Source of the DNA: Owenia fusiformis
Lineage: Eukaryota > Annelida > Polychaeta > Sabellida > Oweniidae
Assembly: GCA_903813345.2 (NCBI GenBank)
Contig: CAIIXF020000009.1
Location: 1,116,001-1,180,000, forward strand
Direction: 5' to 3'
DNA: 64,000 bases
Both the position numbers and the translations under genes were made by a program. Shown piece by piece: positions 11,660 to 25,100 of the stretch (its first letter is position 1; each line of letters begins with the position of its first letter). Under the pieces are notes generated by a model that was not told the origin of the DNA, searched no databases, and saw nothing but the letters and a program-made list of their open reading frames with translations.

Positions 11660-11924
11660 ACAAGTTAAACCTAGTGTGGGCCTTATTTCTCATCTGACAT
11701 ATCTTGTGGACCGCCCTAGGTTTAACGTCCGTGCCTATTCAGCCCTTGATGCAAAAAATTTAATGGTGGCCTATAGTAGCGCATGAAATTTCATGCGCGT
11801 TTAATTCATAACTGGTAGTGAGAATTTGCATCAAATGAAGGCATAGCACGGAAGTTAAACCCAACCACGGTAACAAGAACATTCAGATTAATAAATGAAA
11901 GCCGTGGTATTGGGTTTAACTTGT
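11660..11924. mobile_element. Imperfect foldback element
   Basis: The ends are inverted: 'acaagttaaacc' at the left and 'gggtttaacttgt' at the right. Inner segments 'ccgtgcctat..gatgcaaa' and 'tttgcatc..ggcatagcacgg' also pair. No target duplication is obvious and nothing is coded. Confidence 0.5.
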
Positions 11925-11984
11925 TGAACTACTATAAAGCCTGTTATCGATCAAATTAATTTCAGAACTGTTCAAATCTCAGAT

Positions 11985-12435
11985 GTGGGCAAATGTTTTT
12001 TACAATGAGTCAGATATTAGACTTGAAAGGGAATGTGTTAAATTCGATGCACCATGTGGGAATTGAACCCAAGACCCTCTTCTCCAAAGTTACACACTAC
12101 TGCTTGGCTCAATAAGCCTGGCTAGTCAATACAGCTGTAGTAACGACTTGATATCAAGGGTCATTACGCCATATCGCCAGAAGGATGATATCCCATTGTT
12201 ACTGAAAATATGCATGGGCAAATGCCACATCTGACACCAATGTGATGATCATGAAGACACATCTGGGGAGCCAAATACTGGACATGAAAGGGAGTGTGCT
12301 AACCCATGATTCGAACACAGGACCTTTTGCTCTATAGTCCAATGATCTACCCCTGAGCCACAAGGGTTAGCCACTACAGCTGGGCTGTAGTAGGCGTAGT
12401 GACTTCCTATTGAGGGTCATTGAGATATGCGAATA
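11985..12435 (-). mobile_element. Tandem dimer of a tRNA-derived SINE-like unit
   Basis: Two related ~220-bp units share ordered segments such as 'gggcaaatg', 'gaaaggga[ag]tgtg', a tRNA-like block, 'tacagctg', and 'aagggtcatta'/'gagggtcattg'. On the minus strand both contain B-box-like sequence (GGTTCAATTCC and GTTCGAATC). In the 12298-12371 block an 8-bp acceptor-like stem (GCTAACCC/GGGTTAGC) and TGGCTCAGGGGTAGA, an A-box-like stretch, are also seen. The cloverleaf is imperfect, so I call a tRNA-derived repeat, not a functional tRNA. Confidence 0.5.
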
Positions 12436-13058
12436 AGCCTACTATTTCTAAAACTGAAGGGCACAGACTGAAATCATGAACAACTTATCAAACTTAATCA
12501 CTTATTCTGTATGTTTTAATTAAAGACTCAAGCAATTTAATATATTAAAATAAGAATGAAATAGTGTCAGTAGAGGTGCTTGTAACAAATTGAGCAAACT
12601 TTAAATGTTGTCTGAGATAAAGTTTCTTATTTGTATAATAGAAAATCCTGAACTTCCAGTTTGTGATTTACCAAATCGAATGGCTTTTCGTAGATTCTAT
12701 CCACATTAATGATTGCCTTCTTATATATATTGATTTAACTCCTGGTATCACTAAACCATAAATCATGTTCCCTGGGTCTGTGACTTCTTGCTTCAGTGAT
12801 CTGCATCTAGAACTTGAATACATCTTGTAAGCTTATTTTTTTAGTAGAATTTTAGCCTCCATGAAAAATTCAATAGAAAACTGTTACACATATATTGCCT
12901 GGGATGCAAATACCTGGAAATAGAGTTTTTGCCTGTTTAGGTATTTCAAAGTCAATTTTCACCTACGCTCTAGTAGTATCTGAAGAAATGAGTGTTTATC
13001 CTGAATTTGATTTATAATTAGTCATTATTTATATGATTTCAGGTAGCTAGGTTTCAAC

Positions 13059-13121
13059 ATGGCAACTAGAACTATGATGGACACTGATACTGGAGAAAGG
13101 CAAACAATAGGGAGACCTAAG
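13059..13121 (+). CDS. Gene B exon 1 (coding part)
   Basis: Acceptor tttcag at 13042, 16 nt of leader, then 21 codons (MATRTMMDTDTGERQTIGRP K), donor CCTAAG|gtatc, phase 0. Confidence 0.75.
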
Positions 13122-16100
13122 GTATCATTTTTTGTACAATTTTTGTTCTAAATTTTGAATGATTCATAAACCCAAACATCTTTTTTTCTTACTTGGCAAT
13201 TGTCTTGTGCTTAATGCTTTTGTCTACTTGATGATTTTTTGAGACTTTTTTGGATTCCAATTATAATGAAGAGAAAATAATAGTGAATAATAAAACAAAT
13301 ATTTCATTCTATTTTTGGGCCTCGAATGTACAGACTGTACTAGAGCCATTAAATTCTGATAATTTCAAATTGAAATAAAGAAGGCTGATCTGATCTGAGA
13401 TAGAATTCCAGACTCTTGGACACAGTACTCAAATTTGATTGAATATTAACCTATTTTTGTTTTGTTAGCCCTGGCATGTAAACCATGACTCCTTCTGGTA
13501 GGATAATTATGAAAATGTTCTCTTTGACTGAAATAATCATTATTTAATTTTGAATAAATACCTTGTTTTCAGAAAGAAGCCTTGTCATTCCCCATAGATA
13601 GAGAAGGACTCACTCCTGAAATGTATGATGTCATGGTCAATATAAAATGGGTAAGTTCAATATGAAATTATATTCTTAGTTTAATTTAATAGGAAAAGAT
13701 TGTGTCAAACTCTAGATGTCAATTTCCTATGATTATTTTGATAATTGCTGGACTAACTATTTTAGTGATTTAATGTCTTTGTTTTGAAGGCAAGTTTTTC
13801 AGTATATTCAGTATTGTTGACAATCTGAATTTTTGTTATTTTGTTGATTAGTTGAGAATATCATGATATTTGTCATCATGTGTTTATATGTTGATTAAGA
13901 TAATATTTACATCTAAAAGTAATGTGCATTAACATTTATTATTTGTGATTGAAGTTCTTCAAATTTATCATTGTTTTTTCATTTATAGCTGGCTGAGAGA
14001 ACATTATTCCATTGGTTTCACTTCCCATTGGTTGTTCCTGATGGCCAATCAGACAACAGCTCTGCCAAGGTGATCATGGCCCCTGGAGTACAATTGTGCA
14101 CCCCATACATATTTACCCTTTGAATACAACTGTGCAACCCATATATAGTATTACGCATGCTGCATCATTCACCCATCATACCACCAATGTCAATTATGCA
14201 TCTCATTTAAAATTATTCACAGATTAGGTCAAAATATCAATTTTCTCCAAAAAGTAATTTACTAATGAATTGCCCCCTTCCCCCTATACCATTTGCTTTA
14301 AAGGACGTTGAAAAAGTATGTCACTTTACGGCATTCATTCCAGTGTTTCCTAGGCTTTAACCCCCCCCCCCCCCCTCCCCATTTAGATCTATAATCTTTG
14401 TGAATGATAGTATTGATATGTTGACCTTATCTCTAATCAAAGCATTTAATCAAGATTTTATTCAAATGAATGACAATTGTGGGTTCTCACATTTTCAATC
14501 TCAATGTATTAGTGTGCCTTTAATGCATCATACATTAAATTCTATTTTATAATTAATATAATCATAACTGTATTATCATTCATGATAATTGCATTATCAT
14601 TTCTTGCATTTTATACATTTTCTGCAAGATCGTCACACTTAGTTCAAGTACATTCACACCCTGTAGCATTTTAATGTTAAGGTATGATGTCTGCATACAA
14701 AAGCATTATGGCAAAAAAGCATTTTTATGAATTGACTTGACTTGATGTTCATTTGGAGAAGTTGTTTGGTCTTAAATGAAATACTCTTCGCATATGAGTA
14801 ACCAATATAAACAGCTGTCTTTAGCCCATGCAAGATATATTGCCGTTTTTCATCCTAAAGAGTCACATGTGCAAGACGAGTTTACTTGTGACATAATTTC
14901 TACAGAATGAGCTGTGATTTGATAACCTGGCTGAATGAATATCCATTAACTGAAGCTGTTTTACACCAAGTTTTGTCACAAAAAAAGTGAAAATGGGCCA
15001 TAATACAGATTCATATGAGAAAATCTGTTTTTTTACTTGTACCTGTACATCCACTCTTGGTTCGCTTTTATAATATTTCTTTATCTCATCTTCGACGCAA
15101 TAAAGAAGAATTATTCAAGTTCATCAAGAACAGATGATCTTGCAAAGTTACTCATACAAGAACCTCTTTGTCATCAATGTTTTTAAGCATAAAATCTAAT
15201 TATTGCTACAGAGTTTATCATATAATTATGGTATTTTGAGAACATGCAACTGTTTTTGTATAATTTTTATCATTATTTCAACCATTGAATCATTACATTG
15301 TTTTCTGAGATTATCATTATAATTGTCGTGCTCTTATATCCTTTCTAGTTCGACATTTCATTTGGCACAGAATATGACAAATCATATTTTCTAATTTAAC
15401 ATTTTCATTTTATTTTTCCATCATTAATGCTTTTTGTGTAATATTTAGTTTTATTTTATATTTTAGATATCGTTACAGGGAGATGATGAAGACTTATTTG
15501 TGCTTTTATTAACGTTGTGGCTATAGCCAGGTTTTGAAAAAAATAGCAAATTACTCGATTCATGTTATTAAGGCAGTGATGAACTACTCTGTACATTTAC
15601 AGTCAATTAGGTTTCTCATAATTTTCTAAATACAAAGGTACAATGTAGACCCATCCTACCATGTGCTTCCTCACTGTATCATCAGCTCAATGAGTGGCCT
15701 CATTTGCTAATATAATTGTCCTTCCCATTAGCCATATGGAATGATGGGATCTAAATATCACCTTTGTAAATTCCCCAGTTTCCTTATTCCTGGCTACAGC
15801 GATATTAACTCTTTTATCACCAATTTAAGAACACATAAATTGGAGATATTAGGCCTCTATAGATTTATTGTCTGCTTGGCAAAAATCTGACCAATCGACA
15901 CCAGACTTTTATTTATTTTCTTTCGAAATTTACAAAAATGAAATTAAAAGACACAAAACAAAAATTGTAAATTGCACCTGAGAAATTGACTTTCTGTTAA
16001 ACAGATTGATTATTCTAGCGGCCTGAGAGTTAACCTCAAATATGTGTCATTAATTTCTGCATGTTTAAATGATAATAATTATAGTCCTAGATTTTGGTTG

Positions 16101-19100
16101 CTATGTATTTTTAATTTCGCAGTTATTTGAACAAAATTTGAGCCACTGGACAGACTTTCCGTTGATCCCGCCAGCGTTTACCAGTAGCCATGACGATGAG
16201 AATCAGGTTGGGAAGTTGAAATCGCTCCTTAAATTTGAAACCGTTCGTTATATTTTGAAAAGCAGTTCATGTCTGTACTGTGATCAGCAATTATATTTTT
16301 AGAGATTATTTGTGTATGTATAATTGTCACTTTGTAAGTTATTCACTTGTTTGGTCTTTTTGATTCATTTTACCTTTTTACTATGCCTTTGTTTATGTGC
16401 CTTTGCTTGATGTTGTTGATATTGGTATGTTGGGTGTATATTACTATAGGATCAAATCAGAATGTCAATATTTTTATTTCCATAGACTCAAGATAAGTGG
16501 ACTTAATGTTAAAGGTGATTCTGCTGACTTAAATTTTCTTTCAATTTGTCTTTGGGAATATAATTTGAGTTAGTGTAACAATGTATAAAGTATACATCTT
16601 CTGAATTTGCAAATCTGCCATGTACAGGACAGTGTCAAAATTCATATTTACGTACCTCAACCGAATAAAAACTAGAACTTTGTTAACTGAAAAATACTGG
16701 TATTCTGAAATGATCCTTGAAATAAGTTTTACAATAGAAATGCATGTACAGTGTAAGTAGATGTTTTCAATATTGTTGAATTTCTCTTGAGCATCATGTC
16801 AGTTTTGTGTTATACAGGTATAAGGCATGTTATATCTTAGATTATGTAGAATTTGTACAATGGATTACTATATTATTGGTGGAAGGCATGTTTTATTATT
16901 AAGCTGGAGTGTTTTTAGTGTTAATGATGTCATGTATTTCTGCCCATAAAATGCTATTCATCATTGTGACTGTACACAGTATTAACATTAGAATATAAGT
17001 GTATATTATTTTATTTGTACAATTTATTTTTTGAAAGCAAGGTGTAAGCATTTGCTTAAAGTCATAACCAAACATAATGAGGCTGCATAAAAGTTAAAAT
17101 CAGACTTTAACAGCTCATGATGGTGTCATGTCTAAATCCAAGAAGGATGTCATTTCTTAATCCAAAATGATGATTTGTGAACAATATCTTTCGTTTTGAG
17201 CACTTTCATACAACATTTCATAATAAACATGATTTTTAAAACATGGTTTAGTTATTTGAAGTGATTTTCAATTTTCATACATCAACTCGTTGAAAGTTAA
17301 TAGTAAATAAATTTATTTTTGGACAAACAATGCAATTTCACAAGAGTTAAAATTAAAAACAAGAGTGGAATGAGCTAGTTTTGATTTTGATATCAACTCC
17401 CATGTCAAGTCACTTCACTCTTAAATATTGAAAATTCTGTTTATTTCAATTCTTATTGAGGAATGGTCTGAATAAAGCACAATTTGTGGGAACATTTTAT
17501 AATCATATAATATTTCTGTAGGTGTCATACAAGGATCTATTCATGGCCCCTGTTTTTGATGAGCTGGATGAAGTAGCTGTTGATAAAACTGGTAAAGCTA
17601 GAAGTCTAGACCATAAACAACTTGCAGATGTCAGGAAATATGGGTAAATATCAATTTCAGTTTATTTGTTATCTTAGACAAAACTGGTATATTTATATAT
17701 GGATTTAAACTGGTCAGAAGCAAATTGCATAAATTAAGAAACATTAATCTCAACACATTTTATACTTTGTGTGAAAAAGTACCATATACAGTGACCATTG
17801 TTATGTTATCAACACATTGTATTGTGAAGAAATACTTTGATATCTTCCACTTATTATTCAAGAAAAAAATAGAGAAATGCTGAAGAATAAACATATTGAG
17901 CATTTATTTGTTGTTCCATTTCACAGAGTTCAGTCTATTTGTTGTTCGATTTCAGCGAGTTCAGTGTGGAGAGTGTACATTTCCCTGGACAATATCACAA
18001 GTGGAGACTATCTCAGTTGTTGCAAAAAGGAACTCAACGAGCCCACATTTCCTTACTCAATGTGAGTCATTTACTCAATTTCCATAATTCAGGACTCCAT
18101 TTACTTATAGAATTCAGTCTTTTTTTCATTTTTTGAAATATTTTGTATTGGAAGTAAAATGAGAAAATACAAATAGAAGTACATTAAATCGGAAACAAAA
18201 TTCATTTAAAGCAAAAATTGTTAACTGAATAAACACTGATGACAAAATATTTGGTGAAAATACTTACATATTATTACAATTTTTCTAGGACATGGCCTGG
18301 GCATTGAGACTGCTGATCGTGACAGCCAAGAATCGTATCTACTCTCATTTCTTTAGTCTTTCTCAGACTGTACGCTGGATAGGCAAGGCTTTTTGGCTGC
18401 TTCTAGACTTACTCATTGGTAAGAACATTCGAGAATTACTAATATTTAAGGCATCAGTAATTATATGGTTCTTAGTCCATTTGTATAACATTGGTGTTTG
18501 ACTGTGATTTTATGTACAAATCAGAATGGTCTACCATAACAATTTTCCACTCCATTGTATTCCAATCCATCCTATATCACTCTAGAATTCCACAATCAAA
18601 AATTTATTTTATTTAAATAGGTCTTTGACTCTTGACTGGGACATGACCACTGTAAATATATTAAGCCTTCGCCTTGACATAATAAGTTCATTTGCTGATA
18701 CATTTGTGGTCATTCCTTTTGTGAGTATATGACATATTCAATCATTGGCTACACTCACTCATGGATTACCACTGGTGATCCACTCGATTACGCTGGTACC
18801 GAAACGGTTCGTTTTGGTAACAAAATGTCGAAACCTCGAAGGTTCGATTTTTTCTTTTTTCCTTATTTCACGCGTTGTAGGCAGAATTCCCACGACGTGT
18901 TTTCTCACAAACGTGTATCAGTATCATATGTTTTAGAAAATGTTCATGTTCGCACAAATGTACATTTTCTAAACATATGATACTGATACACGTTTGTGTT
19001 AAAACATGTCATGGGAATTCTGCCTACAACGTGTGAAATAAGGAAAAGAGAAAAATCGTACCTCAGACGTTCCGACATTTTGTTACCAAAACATACCGTT

Positions 19101-22100
19101 TCAGTAACCAGCGTAATCGAGTGGATCACCAGTGATCATATACTCACTAATTATCAACATGATGAGTTGATCAGTATGTAACTTCAAATGAAACTTCTTA
19201 ACTGTGATTCCTTCCCTGAGTGCATTTTCTGAGAATCTGCATATTTCACCATTTATTCTAAAGAGATATCTTGTTCAACACAAAGTTCATTTGGCATGTC
19301 CATATACAGATTGCAAGTCATCCAATGTACTGAAGAGTTTAACATCAAGATTGATATTATATTTTCCTTATACCTTAACCATACCTTTGTACTTTGTAAC
19401 ATTTCGTCCAGCATGTTTGTTTGACTTTTCCAAACTGTTTGAAGTATTAAATTGAAGAAATTAAATAAGAAAAGAAAATAGAATGACCAATAATGTCAAA
19501 TATGTAACATGAAACACTGTTTAGATATGCCAAAATATGCATTTAGGTATGCCAAAATATGCATTTAGGTATGCCAAAATATGCATTTAGGTATGCCATG
19601 ATATGCATTTAGGTATGCCATCGACAACTCTTGGTGACCTTGCGTACAAAATACGAGATGAACATACAAAACATCTAATAGCTGAACTGGATGTGAAAGG
19701 AGGGACGAAGCGCGAGTGGAGAGCATTCTGTGACTATATTCAGGAGAAATGTCAGAACTCTCCTGGAGAGAGGGAGGATGTAAGCACATTTTAACACCTT
19801 CTTTTTGAAGAGTCAATTCAAATAATACAGAACCATGAAGGAATTGAACATTAAGCAAGGAGCTTACAATTAAAAAAATAATTCTATGTAATTTCCAATA
19901 ATATTTGGAGAAAAAATGAAAGAAATTTTATTTTGTCATCTCGAAAAATGAAATATTGTGAAGGAATTGCCTCAAGTTCCAAGACATTTCTTGAGGCTGT
20001 TTTCTAGATTGTTTATAATATGTTCTGTTAATTTACTATTTCAGACTCTACATCCGCCAGTCGTTCCACATTTGTATACAACAGCTAAGTCACTAGACAT
20101 TGACCTAAGACTCTTCAATAAAGGTGAATAGAAAATAATTATTTTTTATGACATACTTGACTTGAAACACAAAATAGCATTGGTGTGGATTGTTCTATCC
20201 TCCAAATTCAGGGATCGAGACATCATTCATTCTTGTTTTTCACAGGACAGTGTGGTTGATGTTTTGAGCCCTGTATTCAGGGGGATGAGATTTACCAACT
20301 TCAGCATTTTATAATAAACTTTGACTTTAGCTATGATTTCTGATTTGTTCCTACATTATCTGATCAGTTATGATGATATGAAATTAAGAACAACATTTTC
20401 ATGCCATTGCAAAATACATTTGGAAGAGTCCCATTGGATAATATAGTCCTGCATTAAGTCTCTGGACCCCTTTCTATTATGGGGTATGGTTGAAAAGGGG
20501 ACACATTAAAGCATGAAGCAAGAGTAAGGATAAAACAAATGATTTCAAACAATTGAATTTGATCATGAATATTTTCTGACCTTGGAGACATGTGTATATA
20601 CATATTTTTTATGTATTGGATTTATACATTCAAGATCATAAAATACTTCCAATCTATCCAAGCTATCAAACTGTCTGAAACTGTTTGCCTTGTCTTAAAG
20701 GACTCTCGGCATTAGGATATTTGATACTTTGTTTTCAGATCTAATGCTAAAATGTGTGAGAATTCTGAAGGGAATCTTGGATCAGGAATCTCGAGGCTGG
20801 CATCTAAAGTACAAAGACAAACTCATAACTGAGTTAAAAGGTATGCAAACATTTATCAAAGATTTGTTACATAAATTTATTACAGTTAAAGTTTTCAAAG
20901 CATCTTAATCCAAAACCTTTTGTTTCTGTACATCAAAATTATGCAAAAACAACTTGTGAGTATAAAACTTCATTTAATGAATTGTCAAGGTTTTTTACCA
21001 TGATATGTAATGTCACATGTACAATACTTGAAATTTGTGGTTATGAAAATCTCTGATATTGAATATTTGTGAGATGTAATGTCTGTGATGAAACAATAAT
21101 CAAGAATTTTAACCTTAATTGCCACAATTAAATACATTTTGTGGTTATTCTTAACCCTTTGAGTGCCGGGGGTTTTTGGAATTTTTATGTATGTTACAAT
21201 AAAGTTACAAATAAAGTAACTAAATTACTTTATTTATTTCCAGACCAGAATCTCTCAAACAAAAAACTCACTGAGGTAAGAAAATAAATGTGATTTTTTC
21301 AAATACTATTCAATACTAAAGATTAACTATAGCATATATGAGTTATGTACAATACCCTATTCAACTTCAATTAATATTCAATCTATTATATATAATTTAT
21401 TTTATGAATAGGCAGCAATATGCTCAAACTCAGCCCCTCTGACTTTAAAACAATTACCATTTTAACCTCCATCTAAAGATGAAGTATTTAAGGTAAAACT
21501 ATGCCATGGCATAACTGACATTTTGACATGATGCTTAATATATCAATCAATGTCAATCAGTTTCCTAAAAGAAGGATGCTAAACTATTTTAATTGAAATA
21601 AGTTTGACCACAAAAAGGAAGTGAGTTCTAAGCCTTCATAAAGTTCCATTTGCAAAAAAGGATATTTTCACTTGGTTCCTATTAACTTTTTATTTTAATA
21701 TCTCCTATAGGTTGTGAACAGAAAGATTGGAGAAGAATACCTCAGAAGAGTGTTCAGTGCAATATTAGAAAACCCAGAACTAGAACTGGTCCAGTCAGGA
21801 ATAGGTAAGAAACAAGCAACCAAACAGACATCATTCATTCTGACTTTGTTTTTATAAATAGATGAGGAAAACTAGAAAGACTCACAAAACTTCAGTAAGC
21901 TCTATGCATTACTTCAATTATAAGCAAGCACTTTGACTTACATTTCAGGTAAACTGCTAGTGGAACATGCTAAGACTGTGATCATTATGAGGCAGGCTTT
22001 GGAGAATATACGGCTACAACTCTTTCAGCACAAGAAACAGGTAAGCCTTTAATGGGTCTACTTAGAACAGGTAAGCCTTTAATGGGTCTACTAGTACAGG

Positions 22101-25100
22101 GGGCATTAATTGGTATACTACAGGGGCTATTAATTGGTGGACTACAGTAATGCAATACAATATAAAGCAATAACATGACATCACTCAAAATACAATAAAA
22201 GGATATTACTCAAGAAACAATAGGACATCATTCAAAATACAATAAAAGGATATTACTCAAGAAACAATAGGACATCATTCAAAATACAATAATATGTCAA
22301 TACTCAAACTACAATAATAGGACATCATTCAAAATACAACAGTTGGACATCATTCAAAAAACAATAATGGGACATCAATAAAAATACAATAAAAGGACAT
22401 CACTCAAAATATAATAATAGGTCACATTATTCAAAATACAATAATTGGACATTACTCAAAATACAATAAGAGGACATCATTCAAAAAAGTACAATAATAT
22501 GTTAAAACTCAAACTACAATAATAGGACATCATTCAAAATACAATATGTCAATACTCAAACTACAATAATAGGACATTATTTAAAATACAACAGTTGGAC
22601 ATCACTCAAAATACAATAATTATAGGATATTACTCAAAATACAATAATAGGATATCACTCAAAATACAATAAGACATCATTCAAAATACAATAATAGGAC
22701 ATTACTCAAAATATAATAATAGAACATCATTAAAAATACAATAAAAGGACATTATTCAAAATACAATAATTGGACATCACTTAGAATTCAATAATATGAC
22801 ATCACTTTGTAACACTCAAAATGTAAAATTTGCAATGTGAAATGTATTTTTATTTAAGCAATGAGTTTCAAGTTCTATAGTTCAAGGCTATGTAATTTTT
22901 ATCTCATTGTTTAAATAAATTGATTTGATAACGCTCAATTAATGAACATTGTGTTCTATTTCAGCTACAAGAGCACTTGGAGAAAGATTTTCCAGTTCGC
23001 TCGAGGATACCAGCTTGGATGCATCAACAGCAACAAGAATTTGAGGTGAGCTCATTTTAGAGATCAGTTTAACAGAAACATTAATAACATTTAGAATTCA
23101 TTAGTTCATTGTTCTCCACTCTGACATCACTTGGTTTCAATTATTGATTAAGGAATTCTTGTTTACTAAGTTTTTGTTAATGACCCGAGATCAGTAATTT
23201 ATTTTAATGCATATTTTAATTTTTAAAGCTAAAATCATAGGGGGTTACAAAATTGAAAGCAACATTTTTAATTGATCTACCAACCAATGTATCATATTCT
23301 TACCATCTCCCAAAAGATGATGAAGTTATATCAGATTCAAAGTGCAAAAATGTTAATTCCTCCAAAGTATAAATGTGGTGACCATGTTTTATCAAATAAA
23401 CACAAAAGCACTAAAATATGTGCTTTCTCTTGGATAAATTATGAACTTTGATCTGTATGAACTGTTTGGCAAGGAGTGATATAAGACAAAAATATACTGA
23501 ATATAGACCAGGGCTCTCGCCATGCTTTTAGACTGTGGTGCAGCACCACACTCTATTTAGCTCCCTCCACACCTTATTGGCAAATCATGACTTTTCACAG
23601 TTTAAACTTTACTGAATATACAATAATAGCATGTAAAAAGGATAAAACATAACATAAATATGATTTATCACGATTGAACGGTTATTCTGAAGATGTTAGC
23701 ACCACACCCTAAATGTTTCCTGGTGAGAGCCCTGTAGACTTTTTAGAAAGATGCTGCCTATCTGACACAACAAGGTGGGTGTTGGATAGGTGGCTTCCTC
23801 TCGTTTATTCTCTGCATTTCCTGTCAAACCACTTGTGAGATTATTGAAATTCTAGAAATGTTTTGGGGCATGCATTGTAAATTTTAAGGCAGCCGTTTTT
23901 GGTTTTCCGATCTGAAATTGTTCAATGTATACAATAGTAGTACTTACATGCACATAAGACCATATTTTCTTTCCTAATCTTGAGGTTAATTATCCTTTTC
24001 TAATATATCAACTACCAGAAAAACATCACCTTATTCAATATACTATGTTATATAGAAAAATTGTGTAATTGTGTGATACTATGTTATATAGAAAAATTGT
24101 GTAATTAATTTTTTTCTGAAAGAAGTGGTTTATAATTATGATTGTCAGTTTGCTGAAATTTGCATTTACATATTTGAGTAATTGGCTTTATTTTACTCAA
24201 ATCTAAGGCATTTTAGATGTTATATTGAATTGAAAGTTGTGTCCTTGATCCATTATCATGGATCCATTCTATATTGCATTTTTTCTTACTTCTAAATTGT
24301 CCTTCTTCTGTTGCCTCCCATGCATGTTTAACTGAGTCTACCAAAGATTGAAATAAAACATCACCACTTGTCCAATCGTTTGAAAAGTCATCATTTAGTA
24401 GTTTCTCCCACCAAGTTGCAGATTCCAATATTGCAGCTTCATCGAGCACATTAGTTGGGAAGTCCTCCTCTAGTAGTTTTTCCCACCATTGTGTGGCACT
24501 GCTGTGTTTGACATGTTTCAACATCCACAGTAGTACAATCAGTTCCATCCTGTGGAAAGAACCACTCAAAACCCTCACCTTCCTATCAGGGTAATATGTA
24601 TCTGGTAGAGAAATGTCCTTATCATATAGTCTGTATTGATCTGAATCATCACCACCTCTTCTATATTGATTGAATATGTATTCCACAACATTCTCAAAAC
24701 ATCTCCCAATATTTGACTCAGATTCTGTACAGCTATGCTGGTGATGCAAGACCAGAAGTTTATAAGAGTAGGAGGAAATGAGTTCAAATACTAGTAATGA
24801 ACTGTTAGGGATTATGTACTTTTGGATCTTCTTATACAGTTGTGAAGTGTATTTCAAAAAGAGAAAAAGGGATTTATGGTTTTTAGTTGGTATGTGTAAC
24901 ATATTATCAGTTGCTGGTTGTAAAGTTGGTAATATTGATTCAGTCCAGTATGGGTTATAAATAGATTCACCACCAGGACAACGTGGCACCATTACACTTT
25001 CTTTGGTTTTCATGATACAGAAACAGAGATCTACGTCTGTAGTTCCTAATGGTCCCCCAATCCTAAGCCACACACTAGGGCCATGTCGGTTTTGATGCAT

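Larger units (their letters stand above)
10243..13042. other. Upstream intron/leader region of gene B
   Basis: No coding exon is supported. It holds a 27-bp duplication at 10300-10353, a perfect hairpin at 10632-10725, a foldback at 11660-11924 and a tRNA-derived SINE-like dimer at 11985-12435. The rest is AT-rich unique sequence. Confidence 0.5.

Noticed and set aside
12298-12371. Functional tRNA gene
   Set aside because: The acceptor stem is good but the D- and T-arms pair poorly, and it sits in a duplicated repeat unit; a tRNA-derived SINE fits better.
16069-16302. 77-codon open frame as a stand-alone gene
   Set aside because: Only the AG...GT-bounded part 16123-16206 resembles coding sequence, and it resembles exon 3a, so I treat it as an alternative exon.
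17877-18136. Overlapping 62-65 codon frames around exon 5
   Set aside because: They are alternative frames of exon 5 and its duplicated acceptor; only the frame joining exons 4 and 6 is kept.
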